The notes under the pieces are model-generated. The model worked only from the letters and a program-made list of their open reading frames with translations. It searched no databases and was not told the DNA's origin. From positions 31,322,730 to 31,386,729 of the forward strand of contig NC_088778.1 in NCBI RefSeq assembly GCF_954871325.1: a stretch of 64,000 bases of DNA, in the 5' to 3' direction. Position numbers and translations under genes: made by a program. Of the stretch, positions 36,379-48,472 are shown piece by piece. This stretch comes from Gordionus sp. m RMFG-2023 (lineage: Eukaryota; Nematomorpha; Gordioida; Chordodea; Parachordodidae). Each line of letters opens with the position of its first letter. Position 1 is the stretch's first letter.

Positions 36379-38377
36379 TTGAAAATTATCAAGAAATTTA
36401 AGTATCAAGTGCTGTATGACTTGAAGATACACGTTTACTATTTAAAATTTTCATTGAAATATTTTATTAATAAATGAATAAAATATGGTTTAGTATTACT
36501 TTCATTATTTATGACTTACATCATCTAAAATATAGTTGTTGTGCCTTTTAATATAATATTATTTTAATGCACTATTCATAACTTTGATGTTTTATTCTTT
36601 ATTTTCACTCAATAAAATTTAAAAAAACTATACATGATACTCTATCAAAGTCAAAATTTTTATAATAACATATCATACAAAACTAAGAGATTTGCAAGTA
36701 AATGAAATATATAGGGATAAAAAGATGTTAGGCCTGTATGAAGTTATGATGCGAAAATATTAGCTTATTAATTCATTTATACTCATCTAAAGTAAGGATT
36801 TCGATTGTTCTGTTATTTATTATTAAGGTATCCGCCTAGAACTAACATTATCGAATTATATTAACAAATATAATTCTATAAGTCACAATAGGTTGCCAAT
36901 TATAAGCTATAGCAACCAGAAATTAGTAATATATTTACTAAGTAACTATGTCCAATGTACCCTGTTTTTGTTCACCTGAGAATTAAAAATATTTAAAAAT
37001 ATATTATTAAAAAAGTTAAAACACTAATAGGAGGGACCATGTCGTAAGTGAAGAATTGTCGTAACAGGCGTCAATTATCACGAAGTAGTTTTCGAGGAGG
37101 TGAAGACAGTATCGATAATTATTACCATTTTTAATTTGAATAAAAATATTTATATTTAACTTATAAATTAATTAATTCCATCATGTATACGTCGTGTCAA
37201 TTAATATTCAGCAAGGACTCAAACATATAACAAGGTTTCTGTCTTCAAAAAGTAAACCAAAGAGGGGCATAAAAAACTGAACATACAATAAAATATAAGA
37301 AAAATAACCATAATGGCTTAGGAAAAGACACATCATTTTTTGTGCTTTATTTTAATCTTATTTATTATACACTTTAGGATTCTTTACTAAGATTTTCAAA
37401 AATTATAAACTATATGGATATGTCTCTGAGATCGTCCTGAATTTGGGTGTATAATTAGAATGCCATGCCTATAAGTAAAGTGGGTTAGCTTTATCTTCAA
37501 TTATATAGGTATAAAACTAGCATAGATAAACTTTGGCTTTTTTTATGATTGCGCCACAAATTACAATAAAACGTTCATACATTCATCGAAAGTACATTTG
37601 CGATAATCAATCAATTATCATAAATTGTATCCTTATAACACAATAATAAAATACAATTTATTTCAATTTAATATATTACGTACAAGAATCCTGTTTGGCC
37701 ATATCATACAGAGAAACAATGTAAAATTACACAATTTTCAATTCTGGGGTGAGGAAGATAATATATTCACTTTTTTTTATTAAAAATGGCCTTGTGAAAA
37801 TTACCAGGAATTTTGAAGCAGTAACCATTTGAGTCTGCGGCATAAAATTTCTACTATTGTTTAAAGGATTGGCAATACTTTTTAAAACCACACGATAGAT
37901 AGATTTATACACATTCGAATCATAAAATGGTGTTGTGTATTATAAATACTAAATTTCGATACAAGATATCTAGTATATATATAATGGCAAATAAGATCTA
38001 TTAACAAAGAAATAGTATAGAGTTACTAGAGGAATGGGATAAAAGATAAATATATTGAAATATTAAAGAGAAAATACTAATCAAAATGAAAGAAATAATT
38101 TATTTAAAAAAAAAATGACATAGGAATATACGATGGATTTATTCAAATCCACAGCATTATTCTTGGATTGGATATCTAGTGAATCGAGATCTCTTATAAA
38201 TGACACTTCCAAGAAAATCGTATTAGAAGACTATAAGTTATAAACTAATTAAAGACAAAGTATTTTTAGCAAAAAGAGCCAAGGAAATTAAATCAGTGTA
38301 TGTGTTAATCGATGGATTCAGTGCTATCTGCTAAAATCATTCCCGACATAATAAAAGTGGAAATGTTTCAAAGTTCC
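36379..38377. repeat. Spacer of repeat unit 2 (blocks A and B)
   Basis: Homologous to the spacers after the other receptor genes. The 3' flank begins TTGAAAATTATCAAGAAATT with AATAAA sites near 36610. Block B starts near 37040 (GTAAGTGAAGAATTGTCGTA) and runs to AGTTCCATGTATT, where a LINE interrupted it. There is no conserved ORF, and the 3' receptor fragment seen in units 1 and 4 is absent. Confidence 0.7.
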
Positions 38378-39900
38378 ATGTATTTTAAAATTACAATAAT
38401 AAAATATATCTAATATAACAAGTCATATATTAAAAATGAGTGTAAATTTTAAAATATCGATGGCTCTAAAAAGAGCTTATAGTAAAAAAGTACCTAAAAA
38501 ACATGTATAATTATGTTTAAAAATTTCTAATTGTATTTTTTGTTTTAGGAAGGTTGACTCGCGTTTTTCGTTTGTTATGTTAAAAATTTTACGTGCTAAA
38601 ATTTTAAAAAAAGAATATGTTGATTGGGAGAAATTACCATTAGTTGAGATGACTATGGGTTGAAAAATAAAATTATTTAATATTGAGTATTTATTGATTT
38701 TTTTATTTTCGCCATTAGTAAGAGGATTTGAATTAATTGATGAGCAAAAGGAAGAGACACAGGTAGCGTCCCAGATTAGGGATTTCCCATTGGACCAAGG
38801 GATGCAGGTTAGACCGTCAGGTCTGAGGCCATCTTGTAGAGAGAGGTTTGTAGGTTCTAGAATGTTAGGAATTTTAGCTTTATTGAGAGCATTATGGATT
38901 GGATGATTTTATTTATTGCTTTATGCCGGAGGTGGCGACCTTGGCTACGGGAGCAGTTTAGGCCGTGTCTTGCGTTTGGTTGTACGGGTAGGTTGCAAAG
39001 GTGGCAAGTGTGTGAATGTGTTAGCGAGCATCCTAGTCTGAATCCTATGGTAACTCTCAGTTGGTCATTGGTTAAGAGATTATCAAGGGTTAGGCTAGGA
39101 AGTGCCTCGAGCCATTCATATCCGCCATATTTATCGTTTAATTGAAGTAGTTGAATATCGCTAATATCGGAGGGGTTAAGATTATTTTGAAGTTTCTTTA
39201 TAAGGGGTTCCAAGATTGATTTATTAGAAATTTCGGTTGGGAATGTTTGACCGTCTGGGGTTAGTAGATTCCATTTTTCGATTGCTACTGTTAAGAGATC
39301 GTCATTGGGAGTTATAAAAGATGAGATTGCGGAATTGAGCGAAAGGCGATTAGAGATAAAAAGAGATAGGGAGAGTAATTCTAAGGGGATTAGGTCGATA
39401 CCGCCTAGTTTAGCGGGTAATTGAGCAAGGTGCCAATTAAAGTCTGATAGTGGAAGATTAAGGATCCTTTCCATTAAGGTCTTTAAGCGAATATTATGCT
39501 TGGTGAAAAATTCTGAGGAGGTAAATGAGGAGGATGAGTGGAAGAGGTGTGAGATTTTAGGTAAATATAGCCACTTTTTTAATAGATAAAAAAGTTGGTG
39601 CGATGGGATATGATTGATGAACTTTTCCAAGTTTTGAAACTCGAAGAAGGTTTTATCGATAGTTTTTTCCGAGATTTTATTATTTAGTAGTGGGGAGCCC
39701 AAGAGTTGGATATCGTCGATTTCGATAATATTGTAATCTTTAAATGAATCTAGGGGAATCTCGGGGTTGAGTATGCAGATTTCTGTTTTGGTTTTGTTTA
39801 ATTCTAGGCCTATTTTGGGGCATTCTCTTTCGAGGTGGAAGAGGGCTTTGCTTATTTGGTGTTGGTTACCACAGAGAGTGCCATCGTCTAGGTATGTATT
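38378..39900. repeat. 7-bp target-site duplication flanking a LINE insertion
   Basis: ATGTATT occurs at 38378-38384 and again at 39894-39900. The empty site is preserved in unit 3 at about 52633 (CCATGTATTGTAGACAGGGT), which proves the boundaries of the insertion. Confidence 0.92.
38385..39893 (-). pseudogene. 5'-truncated YLDDG/RPDG non-LTR retrotransposon, best-preserved copy
   Basis: Minus-strand element truncated at its 5' end inside RT motif C, which reads YLDDGTLCGNQHQISKALF across the target repeat. The frame then continues for over 280 codons to about 38857, including LPAKLGGIDLIPLELLSLSL, LRVTIGFRLGCSLTHSHTCH, CNLPVQPNARHGLNC and GRHLRHKAINKII. A single-base frameshift near 38895 moves to a frame reading KIPNILEPTNLSLQDG, LRPDGLTCIPWSNGKSLIWD and ATCVSSF, then FLKQKIQLEIFKHN, with a stop at 38477-38479. 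RPDG followed by WD suggests a PD-(D/E)xK nuclease-like fold, as in non-LTR elements with restriction-like endonucleases. A hairpin (GGCTCTAAAAAGAGC on the plus strand) directly follows the stop. One frameshift makes this copy young but inactive. Confidence 0.88.
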
Positions 39901-40219
39901 GTAGACAGGGTTAGGCAGTAACGTGAAATCTTGTATTTAAAATTCAAATACTATTTATATTTAGTATTTATTAAATAACAAAAAGTATTTTGTTTTTTAT
40001 TACGATATCAGATCAGGCGAATACAAATATAAATATTTTAATATTTATTTTATATATATATTATATATAATATATATAATATATATGTTTATTTATTTAA
40101 AATTAACATTTTTATAATTTTTATCAAATAATATAATTAAGAACAAAATTTATATACGACAAAAATAAAATAAATTCCTATAATATAAATGTGAAATGTA
40201 GTTTAAATGATGAGAATAA

Positions 40220-40715
40220 GGAAGAAAAAGTATTGTAACTATTATAAATTTCTTTAAGGAGAGCTATAGCCTCTGAGAAAGAAGCCTCCTCGTGGATCAC
40301 TAGTATGCTTACGGATGTGAGAAATCCTTGAAGAAGTATAATGCAAGCTTATCAAAGGAAGTTAACATAGTAAATATTATGGGATAAAGATGTGATCTTT
40401 TGATATTTCTGGAAATTTTATGTTGTTATTTTTTTCTCAACATGGCTTGGAGTTTTGTTGGATTAAGCTATTAAATGTCCTAAACCAGAAATTGGGTCTG
40501 TTCCATGGGATCAGGGTAATTCCGTCAGGCCGCTTTCCATCAGATCAAAAATATTCTATCCTGGTGATTCAATTATACCGGTATTTGGGCGGACTTAAAT
40601 ACTCTCTGGATCTAAGAATTTCATTGGGTGTACTAGAAATTTGTCCTTTGCACGATCTGTATGGCTCGATGAAAGTAAAAGATGGTCTCTTTGAAATAAA
40701 TTAAGAGGCATATAG
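40220..40715 (-). pseudogene. YLDDG/RPDG non-LTR relic 4 (unit copy)
   Basis: Minus-strand frames give SDGKRPDGITLIPW, the nuclease-like core motif, and downstream pieces resembling the C-terminus. It occupies the same place in this unit as 24400-25450 in unit 1 and 55990-56460 in unit 3, so it duplicated along with the unit. The plus-strand open frame at 40420-40704 is a shadow. Confidence 0.7.
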
Positions 40716-41569
40716 AATGAAGTTGAGAGGATGGGGGGGGGTAATGATTGTGTTAGGGTACTTGATATAAGTATTGTGGAAAGATACGGCTAGAGAGTTA
40801 TGAGTGGATACCTACCTGAAAGCACCTTTTATTTTAGGATTTGGATAACTCAATCGATAAAGTTTTTATTTTTTTTCTGAAGAGCGAAGCCGTCTTGTTT
40901 TCTTAAGATAATCTTAATTTTCTGTGTTAGTGATTTATGTAAAGTTTTGTCGGACACCAAGAAGGAAAAGAAATTTTAGCCATTCATTTCTTATTATTAA
41001 AGTTTAGTAATAGGGAAGAATATACAATCAGCGAAATATTTAGCAACTAGAAATCTTGCACTTTTGGGGAACCTTGAAATAATATTTGTGTTTTTTTAAC
41101 TAACCTTACTTTAAAAATAGGGATTAATGAAGAATAAAATTAACTGTTATCTCTAATTAATTTTATTTCATGGAAACATAACAGAGATAAAAGTTACACT
41201 TATTTGTCTGAAATAACCAATCACATTATATAGAATTTTACTGAAAAGATAATAAATCGCTTTTATTTTAGTTAGAAAAAAATATCAGAGGATTAGATTT
41301 GCGACAGGTTCAGTTTCGAAAAAAAATATAAGATTTAATTGTACCAAATTATAATATCGAATTTTCTTGGGAATATTTAAAAAGTTTTTTTTTGGCACAA
41401 AGCATTCAGAAAAACTTTAGAAAATTTTCATGATATTATTCAAAAAAATAATAATGTAAAACTATTAGAAGAGAAGTAGAGAGGATTATCATTTAATTTA
41501 TTTAATTTTTTTTTTAGTAAAATTCGATTTCTAAATTTAAAAAAACGCGCTCAAAAAATGATTTAAAAG
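40716..41569. repeat. Block D of the repeat unit (copy 2)
   Basis: Matches 26568-27300 and 56560-57260, with landmarks TTTATGTAAAGTTTTGTCGG, AATAATATTTGTG and AATTTTACTGAAAAGATAAT. It is non-coding and has an 8-base G run near 40733. Confidence 0.72.
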
Positions 41570-41775
41570 TTGTAAAAATAACACAGTGCCAAAAACACGT
41601 TGCCGCTAAGATATATATAATTTATGATTAAATAACCGTTATAAATTCTAAACCGAACCGAACCGATATGAATATCTCCAAAAGAACTGTAATGGAACAA
41701 AACGTTTATAACATTTAAACCTAAAAACCGAACCTAGCCGAACCGCTATACTTAACGGTTTAAAGCCATGATTAT
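41570..41775 (+). repeat. AACCG-rich dispersed repeat, copy 4
   Basis: Contains AACCGAACCGAACCGATAT, then CCGAACCTAGCCGAACCGC and CTTAACGGTTTAAAGCCATG. It holds the same place upstream of a receptor gene as 33105-33245 and 57315-57440. Confidence 0.62.
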
Positions 41776-42394
41776 ATTTAAAAATAGAAAGTTTATACCT
41801 TATCTCTAGATAAGTAAAGCTTTTCTCATAATGGGAAGTTGATTCGAAAATGCCTATAAAAAGTATAAATCTATCAATCTTCAATTAGAATTCGTATTTA
41901 TAAATTATTATTTCATTCAAATATTTTATTAAATTTATTTAGGAATCACAAAGTTAAGGGCTTTTTAAATTCCAGACAAACAAATTAGGTTTCTTTCAAA
42001 TAATATATTAAAAGTTTTAACGAAAGAATATATACGATATAAATGCACCTTTTAATATACTTCTTTCACAAAAAATTTAGTTGTTCTAGGACATCCCTTT
42101 TAAAGAATAGTAATAAGCTGCTTCGAGTGCATTAATTAGAAAGGATAATATATATATATATATTATGATCAAAATAAAATTAAATACGTAAACTTAAAAT
42201 ATAGGGCTAAAAAAATGTAAGATATTTATGTCTTGTTTATGAATAAAAATATAGCCAAAGAATGACAAATTTACGGTGTGTATTTTTTGGAAGATTAATC
42301 CAATTAAATTTAGATACTAAAAGATAACAAATTTTATGAACATAAAATTTTTCACAAAACTCACAAAGTTTTATAAAATTTTTTGGAGTATAAG
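41776..42394. repeat. Distal upstream block of receptor gene 3
   Basis: Non-coding, homologous to 33246-33879 and 57441-58069 (CCAGACAAACAAATTAGG, TTAGTTGTTCTAGGACATC). I see no gene. Confidence 0.65.
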
Positions 42395-42880
42395 AATTTA
42401 TGATAAATGATAGAGTTAAAGAAATCTGAAAGATTAATACTATTTAATTTATATTCGGAATTCTATGCTAATTAAAGGTCGACCTTCCCTAAAATAATAA
42501 TTTTTTTTAAAAAAATATATTAAATTAGCTTTTATTTTCTTTTAATTTATTAGGTAATTTTAAAATATTTATAATATCTATAAATTAAAAATAAGTTAAT
42601 TTACCCACGCAACATATAATTGTTATAATTAAATACATATACATATATGACAAGAGAAATTAGAGCGAAGGTTATTCATCATTTTAATGTTTTATTAAAA
42701 ATCATTCACTAAATATTATATATATTATTATTTTTTACTAATCTTACTATAATAAGGAATAAATAAACAATTTGCTTTAATTTATGAAAAGTGGACAAAA
42801 TAAAATTTCTCTTAAAATTCTAACATATATAAATAACGATATTTCCATTCTGGAAAAAATAGAAAAAAAAATATGTCTCA
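42395..42880 (+). promoter_or_regulatory. Conserved upstream block of receptor gene 3
   Basis: Contains ACCCACGCAACATATAATTG (about 42604), the CAATTTGCTTTAATTTATGA stretch (about 42770) and a TATA-like ACATATATAAATAAC (about 42821), spaced from the start codon as in the other genes. Confidence 0.55.
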
Positions 42881-42911
42881 ATGCCAGCAGCAAACGTTTT
42901 CAATAATCTAG
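42873..42911 (+). promoter_or_regulatory. Upstream ORF overlapping the start of receptor gene 3
   Basis: An ATG 8 bases before the main start opens a 12-codon frame (MSQCQQQTFSII) ending inside the receptor gene, in the same position as in gene 1. Confidence 0.45.
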
Positions 42912-44905
42912 GAATCAGTTTACACCTAAATTCAAGCATAAAGGGTGATCAACTTTACCAATCAATTGATTTGCCCCATCATTATTTTATCTTTAAAAAT
43001 CGACATCTCATAATTGCACACTGCAAAGTAATACCAATATTATGCTTTTTTGGGGCGATTATAAATGTGATTGTCATATCCTACTTGATAAAGTTAATAC
43101 AAAGGCGTCCTATAGATGATCGAATTCGAAACTTTAAAATTTCCCCCATGGCAACAATAAAATGGCTTAAATTTAAATATAAAAAAATAAAAGAGTTGCT
43201 TATTAGGCTTGCGAGACGATGTAAGTCCGAATATATTCGCACATTAAGTTTGTTTGTAAAAATTAAAGAAACGCCTGTGACTGATGTGGAGGCTATGGTG
43301 GGTTATCATATTGCTACAATTTCTTCTCCAATAAAAAGGACTATCACTAACAAGCTTCACCATAATAATTATAAGAGAGGAGTTTATAAAGGAAATAAAT
43401 TCAGCATCTTATCTTATGATTTTCCAAACAGAAGATCTAGAATAAATAAATGGGAAAGGAAAGACTCATCATCCTATATCATTCTATTAAGCTTATGTCT
43501 GGTCAACTTGATGATGATTAGCCTAATGATGATTCGCAATTCCGTTGAATGTTTAGCTAATAAACCGTTCGAACATATTAGGAAAGTTTTAAGTGTCCAC
43601 GAAATGCGCAAATATAATGTATTACCTCCGATCCAGAATAAGAAAAAATTTGAGCAAATTTATAATAATCTTCAATTTTTCACTACTCCATCTTTCGCTC
43701 CAAGGGAAATTAATAATCACGTAAAGGTAAGTAGGATTAAGAGATCGAAACCAACTTTAGAGTATATCTCTACTATAGATGAGAAATATAAACAAAAGCG
43801 AATTAATGAGCTCGGAAATGATGAGTTTCGATTCGTTCATTACAATGGAGGAAATAAGAAGATTTCAGAAAACTTAGAGGGCATCGATTCAGAGGTGGAA
43901 GCCTTCACAAAGTTTATTGTTAAAAACTTTAGAAATTCTAAGGTCTTCAAACTATACCTATCATATGGGTGGAATTTCTACATGGCCAGAATTTTAATAC
44001 CTATGGTATTTATATTCTTAAGTTTCAACTTTTTCGCAACCTTTCTATATGCCTTGAACAGATATATTTACACTGTCTATGAATTTGATTACCATTATTG
44101 GTGTAGCTTAAAAAAAACATTTTTAGCGTTATCCATTTGCTTTATATTATCCGGAATATTATATATAACCGCTAAATTCAATTATAGGTTGGTGGTAATC
44201 AAGGTATCATCTAAATTTCTACTCCAAGGTTATAATTTAGGTCAAAATAATTATCATTTAGATGATGACCTATTCCCTATGATTATATATTATTCCATCA
44301 TATGGAGGGACACTATATCTACTAAGAGACAATTAATCACGCTCATTTATGAAATTTCCCGAGAACTGATAGGAAAGTTTATTTTTATAACTATAATGGG
44401 ATATCTCATAATTTCGATTTCCAGAGAGATGAAGGACAAACGTTGGGTGATCGACAAAAAACATTGGAACTCATTAACAAAATTACCATTCAGGCTAATA
44501 CTCAAAAATCAAGAACAGGGAGAGAGTGATCTCGGGAATAGAATTAATAAGGGTAAACTTAGTATAGATTTAGATAGGAAAGAATCTAAGATAATTATGA
44601 AAAATGAACTGGTGATAGAGAATAATTATGATACAACCCAGATGGAAATATTGTTTATCACCAATATGTCCAGTAGGCATTATTATAATTGGAACAGAAA
44701 GTTCTCTATAACATTGCTCAAGGTATTTTTGATGCAAGCTTTAATATTCATCGTGCCAATCACTTTTACGCAACTAACCTACAAACTCTGGATTAAGAAA
44801 ATCAACATTCTCCACTTAAATTTTTTATTTACTGGTTATCAGATCACTAATCTGGTAATATTCATTTTGCCTTTTCCGCTAACTCTAGCTATTATGATGT
44901 GTTAA
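42881..44905 (+). CDS. Divergent rhodopsin-like 7TM receptor, paralog 3
   Basis: 674 codons without interruption. The start MPAANVFNNLGISLHLN matches paralogs 1 and 4. It has the same seven hydrophobic segments, with NRYIYTVYEFDYHYWC after segment 3. The first intracellular loop is about six residues shorter than in the paralogs (HHNNYKRGVYKGN). Outer segment 3 (ARILIPMVFIFLSFN) differs strongly from the other copies while the inner half (ATFLYALNRYIYT) does not. Segment 4 is also distinct (CFILSGILYITAKFNY). From the second extracellular loop to loop 3 it is nearly identical to paralog 2. It ends LTLAIMMC with a TAA stop one residue earlier than the others. Function is presumed to be receptor signalling; ligand unknown. 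Confidence 0.85.
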   Translation: MPAANVFNNLGISLHLNSSIKGDQLYQSIDLPHHYFIFKNRHLIIAHCKVIPILCFFGAIINVIVISYLIKLIQRRPIDDRIRNFKISPMATIKWLKFKYKKIKELLIRLARRCKSEYIRTLSLFVKIKETPVTDVEAMVGYHIATISSPIKRTITNKLHHNNYKRGVYKGNKFSILSYDFPNRRSRINKWERKDSSSYIILLSLCLVNLMMISLMMIRNSVECLANKPFEHIRKVLSVHEMRKYNVLPPIQNKKKFEQIYNNLQFFTTPSFAPREINNHVKVSRIKRSKPTLEYISTIDEKYKQKRINELGNDEFRFVHYNGGNKKISENLEGIDSEVEAFTKFIVKNFRNSKVFKLYLSYGWNFYMARILIPMVFIFLSFNFFATFLYALNRYIYTVYEFDYHYWCSLKKTFLALSICFILSGILYITAKFNYRLVVIKVSSKFLLQGYNLGQNNYHLDDDLFPMIIYYSIIWRDTISTKRQLITLIYEISRELIGKFIFITIMGYLIISISREMKDKRWVIDKKHWNSLTKLPFRLILKNQEQGESDLGNRINKGKLSIDLDRKESKIIMKNELVIENNYDTTQMEILFITNMSSRHYYNWNRKFSITLLKVFLMQALIFIVPITFTQLTYKLWIKKINILHLNFLFTGYQITNLVIFILPFPLTLAIMMC

Positions 44906-45533
44906 TAGTTGTATCAAGAAATTTAAGCATCAATATGTATGACGAAGATGTACATATTTACTATTATAAAATTTTTATTGAAATATTTTATTAATAAATG
45001 AATAAAATATGATTTAGTATTACTTTCATTTTTTATGACTTACATCATCTAATATAGAATTGTTGAGCCTTTTAATATAATATTATTTGATAATGCACTA
45101 TTCAAAATTTTAATGTTTTATTCTTTATTTTTCAATAAAATAAAAAATATACATGATACTCTATCAAAGTCAGAATTTTTATAATAACTTATCATACAAA
45201 ACTAAGAGATAAGGTAAATGATATAAATATAATGAATAAAAAGATTTTAAAGTCATTCAAGCTCTAATTAATTAAAATAATAAGAATATATGAAAAGAAA
45301 AAAATGCCTGTATTAAGTTATGATGCGAAAATATTAGCTTATTAATTCATTTATACTCATCTAAAGTAAGGATTTCGATTGTTCTGTTATTTATTATTAA
45401 GGTATCCGCCTAGAACTAACATTATCGAATTATATTAACATATATAATTCTATAAGTCACAATAGGTTGCCAATTATAAGCTATAGCAACCAGAAATTAG
45501 TAATATATTTACTAAATAACTATGTCCAATGTT
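44906..45533. repeat. 3' flank of receptor gene 3 (block A)
   Basis: Matches the 3' flanks of genes 2 and 4 (ATCAAGAAATTTAAGCATCA, CAGAAATTAGTAATATATTT, ATGTCCAATGT), with an AATAAAAT site near 45135. It is interrupted by a TIR element at 45534; the empty site is ATGTCCAATGTACCCTG in the other units. Confidence 0.72.
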
Positions 45534-47230
45534 GGGGAGACCAGGGCTAATCGGCGCAATTTTTGTCAAAATCAACATAGCCACGAAAATAATGATAATA
45601 TAAGATCTTACAAAATACCAATTGACAACTTATAAATATATACTCTTTTATTTTTTAAATATTTAATAATTATTTCTCTAGAAAGGTTTTAGTAAAAGTC
45701 ATTTTTTGAACCTAGTAGCCACTAACCCATGGTTAGTGGGATCATCGATGGGGTTAGCCGAATCTCATAGTTTATTAGGCTTCTTATGGGACAAATAATT
45801 TTTTTTCAGATTTTAATATTTAATTATGATACTTTATTTATATAATATTGTATTTACAATTATAACAATAAAATAACAATCTTTTTTGACAGAGAACCAC
45901 TCTACATTGAAACCAATCTTCAAAATTATGAAAACTTTTATCATCCTGTTTATATATAATACACACATCTTTTATTAATTTTTTATTAATGTTTATTTTT
46001 ATTAATAATAAATTTACTCAAAATTTATCTAATTCTATATTTAAATATATAACATCATTTGATTTTATTATCAGGCTAAATATAATCTGATGACTAAAAT
46101 TATAAATGAATTAATTTGAATCATATTATATTGTCAATTAAAATAGATATATATATATATATATATTAATATTTGTTTGTTAAATATAATTCATTTTAAA
46201 TATATTGATATTATTATCAGGCTAAAATGTTCATATCTAATAAATTGTATTAATTTGAACCATATTATATTGTCAATTGAAAAAAATATATATATTATAT
46301 TTGTTTGCTAGATATAATTAATTTATCTTATTATCAGGCTAAAATTTATATATGCAATATATATAATATCTGTGACAATATATAATATATTATCACAATA
46401 TGAAGATTTTAGTTTGCAAGATATTTATTTAGGTCTATATTAAAATTGAAATGTATTATGTAAAATCAATCACATTAATAAATCTATATAATAATTATTA
46501 TTTAATATATTACATTTATATAATATATTATCACAATATGTATGTGAAGATTTTAGTTTGTGAGTTATTTATTTAGGACTGATATTATATTAAAATTGAA
46601 ATGTATTATAAAAAATTAATCATATTAATAAATTTATATAATAACAATTATTTAATATTACATTTATAAAATATTATATTTTAACCTGTAATAAATGATA
46701 TTTTTTTTAATGAGATATCATTTTCATACTGTTTTATATTTTCTTCATAATCTTTTTTTAGTAAAAATTATACTATTTTGAATTTTGCATATATATTTGT
46801 GTACCATAATAATATAATAAAAAGTGACTGATTACGCCGACTAGCCACGATTCTACTAACCTCAATGGTGGTAATATTACTAATTTGATCTTAACATATA
46901 TTTAAGCATTATATATCAATCTGAAACTTTCCCAAATATTAAAATAGATATTTAACTTTCATATAATGTTTATTTTGTCGTGTTTAAACTTTTAATTTTT
47001 TAATACAACCTAATAATATTAAGTGAAAATATTGTAACTTTTACGTAATAAACATGTCATAACGAATAAAAATTTAACTACCTAAATATTATAAATTATT
47101 TTCATCCCCAATTATGGATATTATAGAATTCTATTTTAGAACTAAATTTCAATTTTTAATCTTTACAGGTTTTAAAATAAAATCTTTCGAACCGGCAAGC
47201 CCCCTTGCGCCGACTAGCTCTGGTCTCCCC
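45534..47230. mobile_element. Non-autonomous TIR element, GGGGAGACC family, 1697 bp
   Basis: The ends form a 26-bp inverted repeat with two mismatches: GGGGAGACCAGGGCTAATCG at the left and its counterpart at 47205-47230, ending AGCTCTGGTCTCCCC. Other units show an uninterrupted CCAATGTACCCTG, so the insertion targeted TA; the right flank still has TA and the left has mutated to TT. There is no transposase. The interior holds tandem repeats. The TIR start resembles that of the 936-bp element at 54128. Confidence 0.92.
46068..46690. repeat. Internal tandem repeats of the TIR element
   Basis: TTATCAGGCTAAA starts three related units at 46068, 46214 and 46331, each followed by TTAATTTGAA(T/C)CATATTA-type sequence. 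A second pair of repeats begins GAAGATTTTAGTTTG at about 46402 and 46547, period about 145 bp. Confidence 0.85.
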
Positions 47231-47232
47231 TA

Positions 47233-48472
47233 ACCTGTTTTTGCTCACCTGAAAATTAAAAATATTTTTAAAAAAAATTATTAAAAAGTTAAAATCCTAA
47301 TAGGATGACCGTGTTGTAAGTGAAGAATTGTCGTAATTTATTATTTGATTAGGCGCTAATTATCACGAAGTAGTTTTCGAGGAGGTTAAGACAATATCGA
47401 TATACCATTTTTAATTTGAATAAAAATATTTATGTTTAACTTATAATATAGTTAAATTAATATCCATCATGTATACGTCGTGTCAATTAATACTCAGCAA
47501 GGACTCAAACATATATCTAGGTTTCTATCTAATGTTAAATATTTTTATTTATATATTGTTTTACATTTATATTTTAAATAAACCAAGGAGGGACGTAAAA
47601 TAACATACAATAAAATAAAAAAAAAATAACCATAATGGCATAGGAAAAGACATAGTAATTTTGTGCTATATTTTAATCTTGGTTATTTATTATACACTTT
47701 AGGATTCTTTACAAAGATTTTCAAAGTTATAAACTATATGGATAGGTCAATGAGATCGTCCTGAATTTGGGAGTATAATTGGAATGCCAAGCCCTGAAAG
47801 TATAGGAGTTTAGCTTTATCCTCAATTATATAGGATTAAAACTAGAATAGATCAAACTTTAGAAATTGATGTTTTTTTAGATTGTGCTAAAACAACATTA
47901 CTAAAACGTTTAAATATTCATCGAAAGTACATTTGCGTCAATCAATTAACATAAATTGTATCCTTAAAACACAATAATTAAATACAATTTATTTCAATTT
48001 AATATATTACGTACAAGAATCCTGTTTGGCCATATCATACAGAGAAACTATGTCAAAATTGCACAATTTTCAATTCTGGGGTGAGGAAGATAATATATTC
48101 ACTTTTTCTTTAATTAAAAAATGGCCTTTGAAATTTACCAAGAATTTGAAACAGTAAGAGTCTGCGGCATAAAATTTATTACTATTCTTTAAGGGATTGG
48201 CAATACTTTTTAAAGCCACACGAATAGTAGACAGATTTATACACATTATATCTTCTCTTATAAATAATGTTCACATTTTCATGTATTCAAAGTATTACGA
48301 TGTTGCGTTCGACTCGAATCATAAAATGGCCTTGTGTATTATAAATACTAAATATCGATACAAGATATCTACTATTTATACTTGCAAAGGAGATCTATTA
48401 ACAAGCTATTTATGTAGAGTTACTAGAGGAATGGGATAAAAGATAAATATATTGAGATATTAAAAATTAATA
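47233..48472. repeat. Spacer of repeat unit 3 (rest of block A, block B)
   Basis: Resumes the unit after the TIR element (ACCTGTTTTTGCTCACCTG), then block B (GTAAGTGAAGAATTGTCGTA, GGGGTGAGGAAGATAATATA, ATAAATACTAAATATCGATA). Short open frames such as 48197-48439 are not conserved in the other units. Confidence 0.7.

Noticed and set aside
38694-39145. Plus-strand open frames of 70 and 83 codons
   Set aside because: They are shadows of the minus-strand retrotransposon coding region with RPDG and HGL.C motifs.
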